Below the pieces are notes generated by a model. It was not told where the DNA came from. It ran no database searches and saw only the letters and a list, made by a program, of their open reading frames with translations. This document shows positions 5,408-6,303 of a stretch of DNA of 6,303 nt, piece after piece. The stretch is from assembly GCA_026386995.1 (NCBI GenBank), contig JAPLMO010000028.1, forward strand, positions 1 to 6,303. The letters are read 5' to 3'. Origin of the DNA: Planctomycetota bacterium. GTDB lineage: Bacteria > Planctomycetota > Phycisphaerae > FEN-1346. Every line of letters begins with the position of its first letter. The first letter of the stretch is position 1. Made by a program: the position numbers and the translations under genes.

Positions 5408-6303
5408 ATGAAACCCCTGATTATGTCGGCTGTTCTGCTGTGGATATCGGCCAACGCCGCCGCATTTGAGGCGTATTACACCCGCCTGGATCAGTCGCTC
5501 GGGGGAAATGCCGGCAAGTACTCGGACTTGGTCGTGGTGCTTGGTCGAGCGAATCGGCTTGAGTTTGCCAGCGCAAACGGCTATCTGCCGCAGTGGAGGA
5601 CCGCGGACGGCATTCATCGTGTCGAGAACCTTTTTTCCGACACCGATGCGGATCCGAACTGTTATTACAGTTACGTGCGGCTGCTTGAGAACGGTCCCGA
5701 CAGGATTGTCGTGCATTGGCGGCACTTTCAGGACGTTGCGACCGTTACGAAGGCCAACGGGAACCTGGATGTGCTCAGTCCGCACGGGATCACCGGCGTG
5801 ATTCACGAACTGTTCACGATCTATCCCGACGGCAGAGTCGAGCGCGAGGTTCGCGAGGCCGCCCACACCCGCTACCAGGACTGGGTCGATCCGCGCCTGG
5901 CCACGCGGCAGAGCCTCAAACTGACGGGCAATGGCATTGAACACGGCCCGGTCAAGCCCGGGCAAAAACCGCCATTCCTCCCCCGCCCCGCGGTCAAAGG
6001 AAACCTTGTGAAGGAAAGCAAGGGGCTCCCCGCCCCGGTTCATCATTGGAACTTCGATGACGGCATGAAACCGCATGACGACCGGGTAAAGGAGTCTGTA
6101 ACTGGTGCCGACTGCAAGATCACCGGACTAATGACTCAGTTCAAGAAGGGAGTGTCCGGCACCGCCCTCGCGCTGGACGGCTACTACACCGGGGTCTCGA
6201 TCGAATCCAAACCCGCAACCCATGACGCAGTCACCGTGGAGGCCTGGGTCGCATTGGACGCATACCCGTATAACACCGCGCCGCTGGTCCATCATTCCAA
6301 AGG
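5408..6303 (+). CDS. Secreted LamG/concanavalin-A-like domain protein with uncharacterised N-terminal domain (runs off right edge)
   Basis: An uninterrupted frame of 298 complete codons runs from the ATG at 5408 to the window end. Residues 1-19 form a signal peptide (MKPLIMSAVLLWISANAAA), with cleavage probably near FEAYY. Residues about 40-175 form a domain I do not recognise. It is rich in beta-strand-like segments and Trp/Tyr, with NRLEFASANGYLPQW (49-63), YYSYVRLLENGPDRIVVHW (86-104), HELFTIYPDGRVEREV (133-148) and a QDWVDP turn (157-162). A Pro/Lys-rich linker (180-210) leads to a LamG-like jelly-roll starting at HHWNFDDG (212-219). That fold continues with FKKGVSGTALALDG (245-258) and DAVTVEAWVALDAYPYN (273-289), the classic second half of the Laminin_G_3 pattern. 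LamG folds usually bind glycans or act as adhesion modules. Its place after GH32 and GH2 suggests a role with the same polysaccharide. A catalytic domain may lie beyond the edge. Confidence 0.82.
   Translation, partial: MKPLIMSAVLLWISANAAAFEAYYTRLDQSLGGNAGKYSDLVVVLGRANRLEFASANGYLPQWRTADGIHRVENLFSDTDADPNCYYSYVRLLENGPDRIVVHWRHFQDVATVTKANGNLDVLSPHGITGVIHELFTIYPDGRVEREVREAAHTRYQDWVDPRLATRQSLKLTGNGIEHGPVKPGQKPPFLPRPAVKGNLVKESKGLPAPVHHWNFDDGMKPHDDRVKESVTGADCKITGLMTQFKKGVSGTALALDGYYTGVSIESKPATHDAVTVEAWVALDAYPYNTAPLVHHSK

Noticed and set aside
4615..6076. Two long minus-strand open frames (4615-5379 and 5381-6076)
   Set aside because: They are antisense to GH2 and the LamG gene, which carry clear family motifs, signal peptides and, for LamG, a good ribosome binding site.
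1..6303. CRISPR arrays, tRNA or rRNA genes, tandem repeats and riboswitches
   Set aside because: I read both strands for these and saw no regularly spaced repeats, cloverleaf-like segments or conserved RNA motifs.

Overview
This is a GC-rich bacterial window. Its gene content suggests the PVC superphylum, most likely Planctomycetota. It has a Tat-exported Gfo/Idh/MocA oxidoreductase beside a HEAT-type protein, and a row of secreted glycan-active proteins including a LamG-type protein. The phylum is an inference from gene types, since there is no rRNA or other phylogenetic marker here.

Layout. On the minus strand, 1-487 is the N-terminal 162 residues of a Tat-exported Gfo/Idh/MocA oxidoreductase that runs off the left edge. 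Directly upstream of it, at 514 to about 846, is the C-terminal end of a HEAT-type protein that has lost its front part. The sequence that replaces the lost part (about 878-1066) is a decayed 3' end of an IS3-family transposase gene on the same strand. An open frame of 147 codons (514-957, minus) runs across this join and is a chimera. From about 1067 to 1752 there is no supportable gene, only two perfect 9-bp inverted repeats.

On the plus strand, starting at 1753, is a three-gene, operon-like block with gaps of 22 and 37 nt. It comprises a secreted GH32 fructan hydrolase (1753-3555), a secreted GH2 glycosidase broken by one missing base near 4665 (3578-4702 plus 4699-5370), and a secreted protein with an unrecognised N-terminal domain followed by a LamG/concanavalin-A-like domain (5408 to beyond the right edge).

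How the genes fit together. The plus-strand block looks like part of an extracytoplasmic polysaccharide-degradation locus. GH32 would cleave beta-fructosides such as levan or inulin, GH2 would remove a beta-linked sugar, and the LamG protein would bind or process glycan. No transporter, regulator or fructokinase is visible in the window. The most notable points are the atypical GH32 catalytic motifs (NDVNG and NDP instead of NDPNG and RDP), the single-base frameshift in GH2, the IS3-HEAT chimera, and the unassigned N-terminal domain of the last gene. I did not find a clearly new molecular system.
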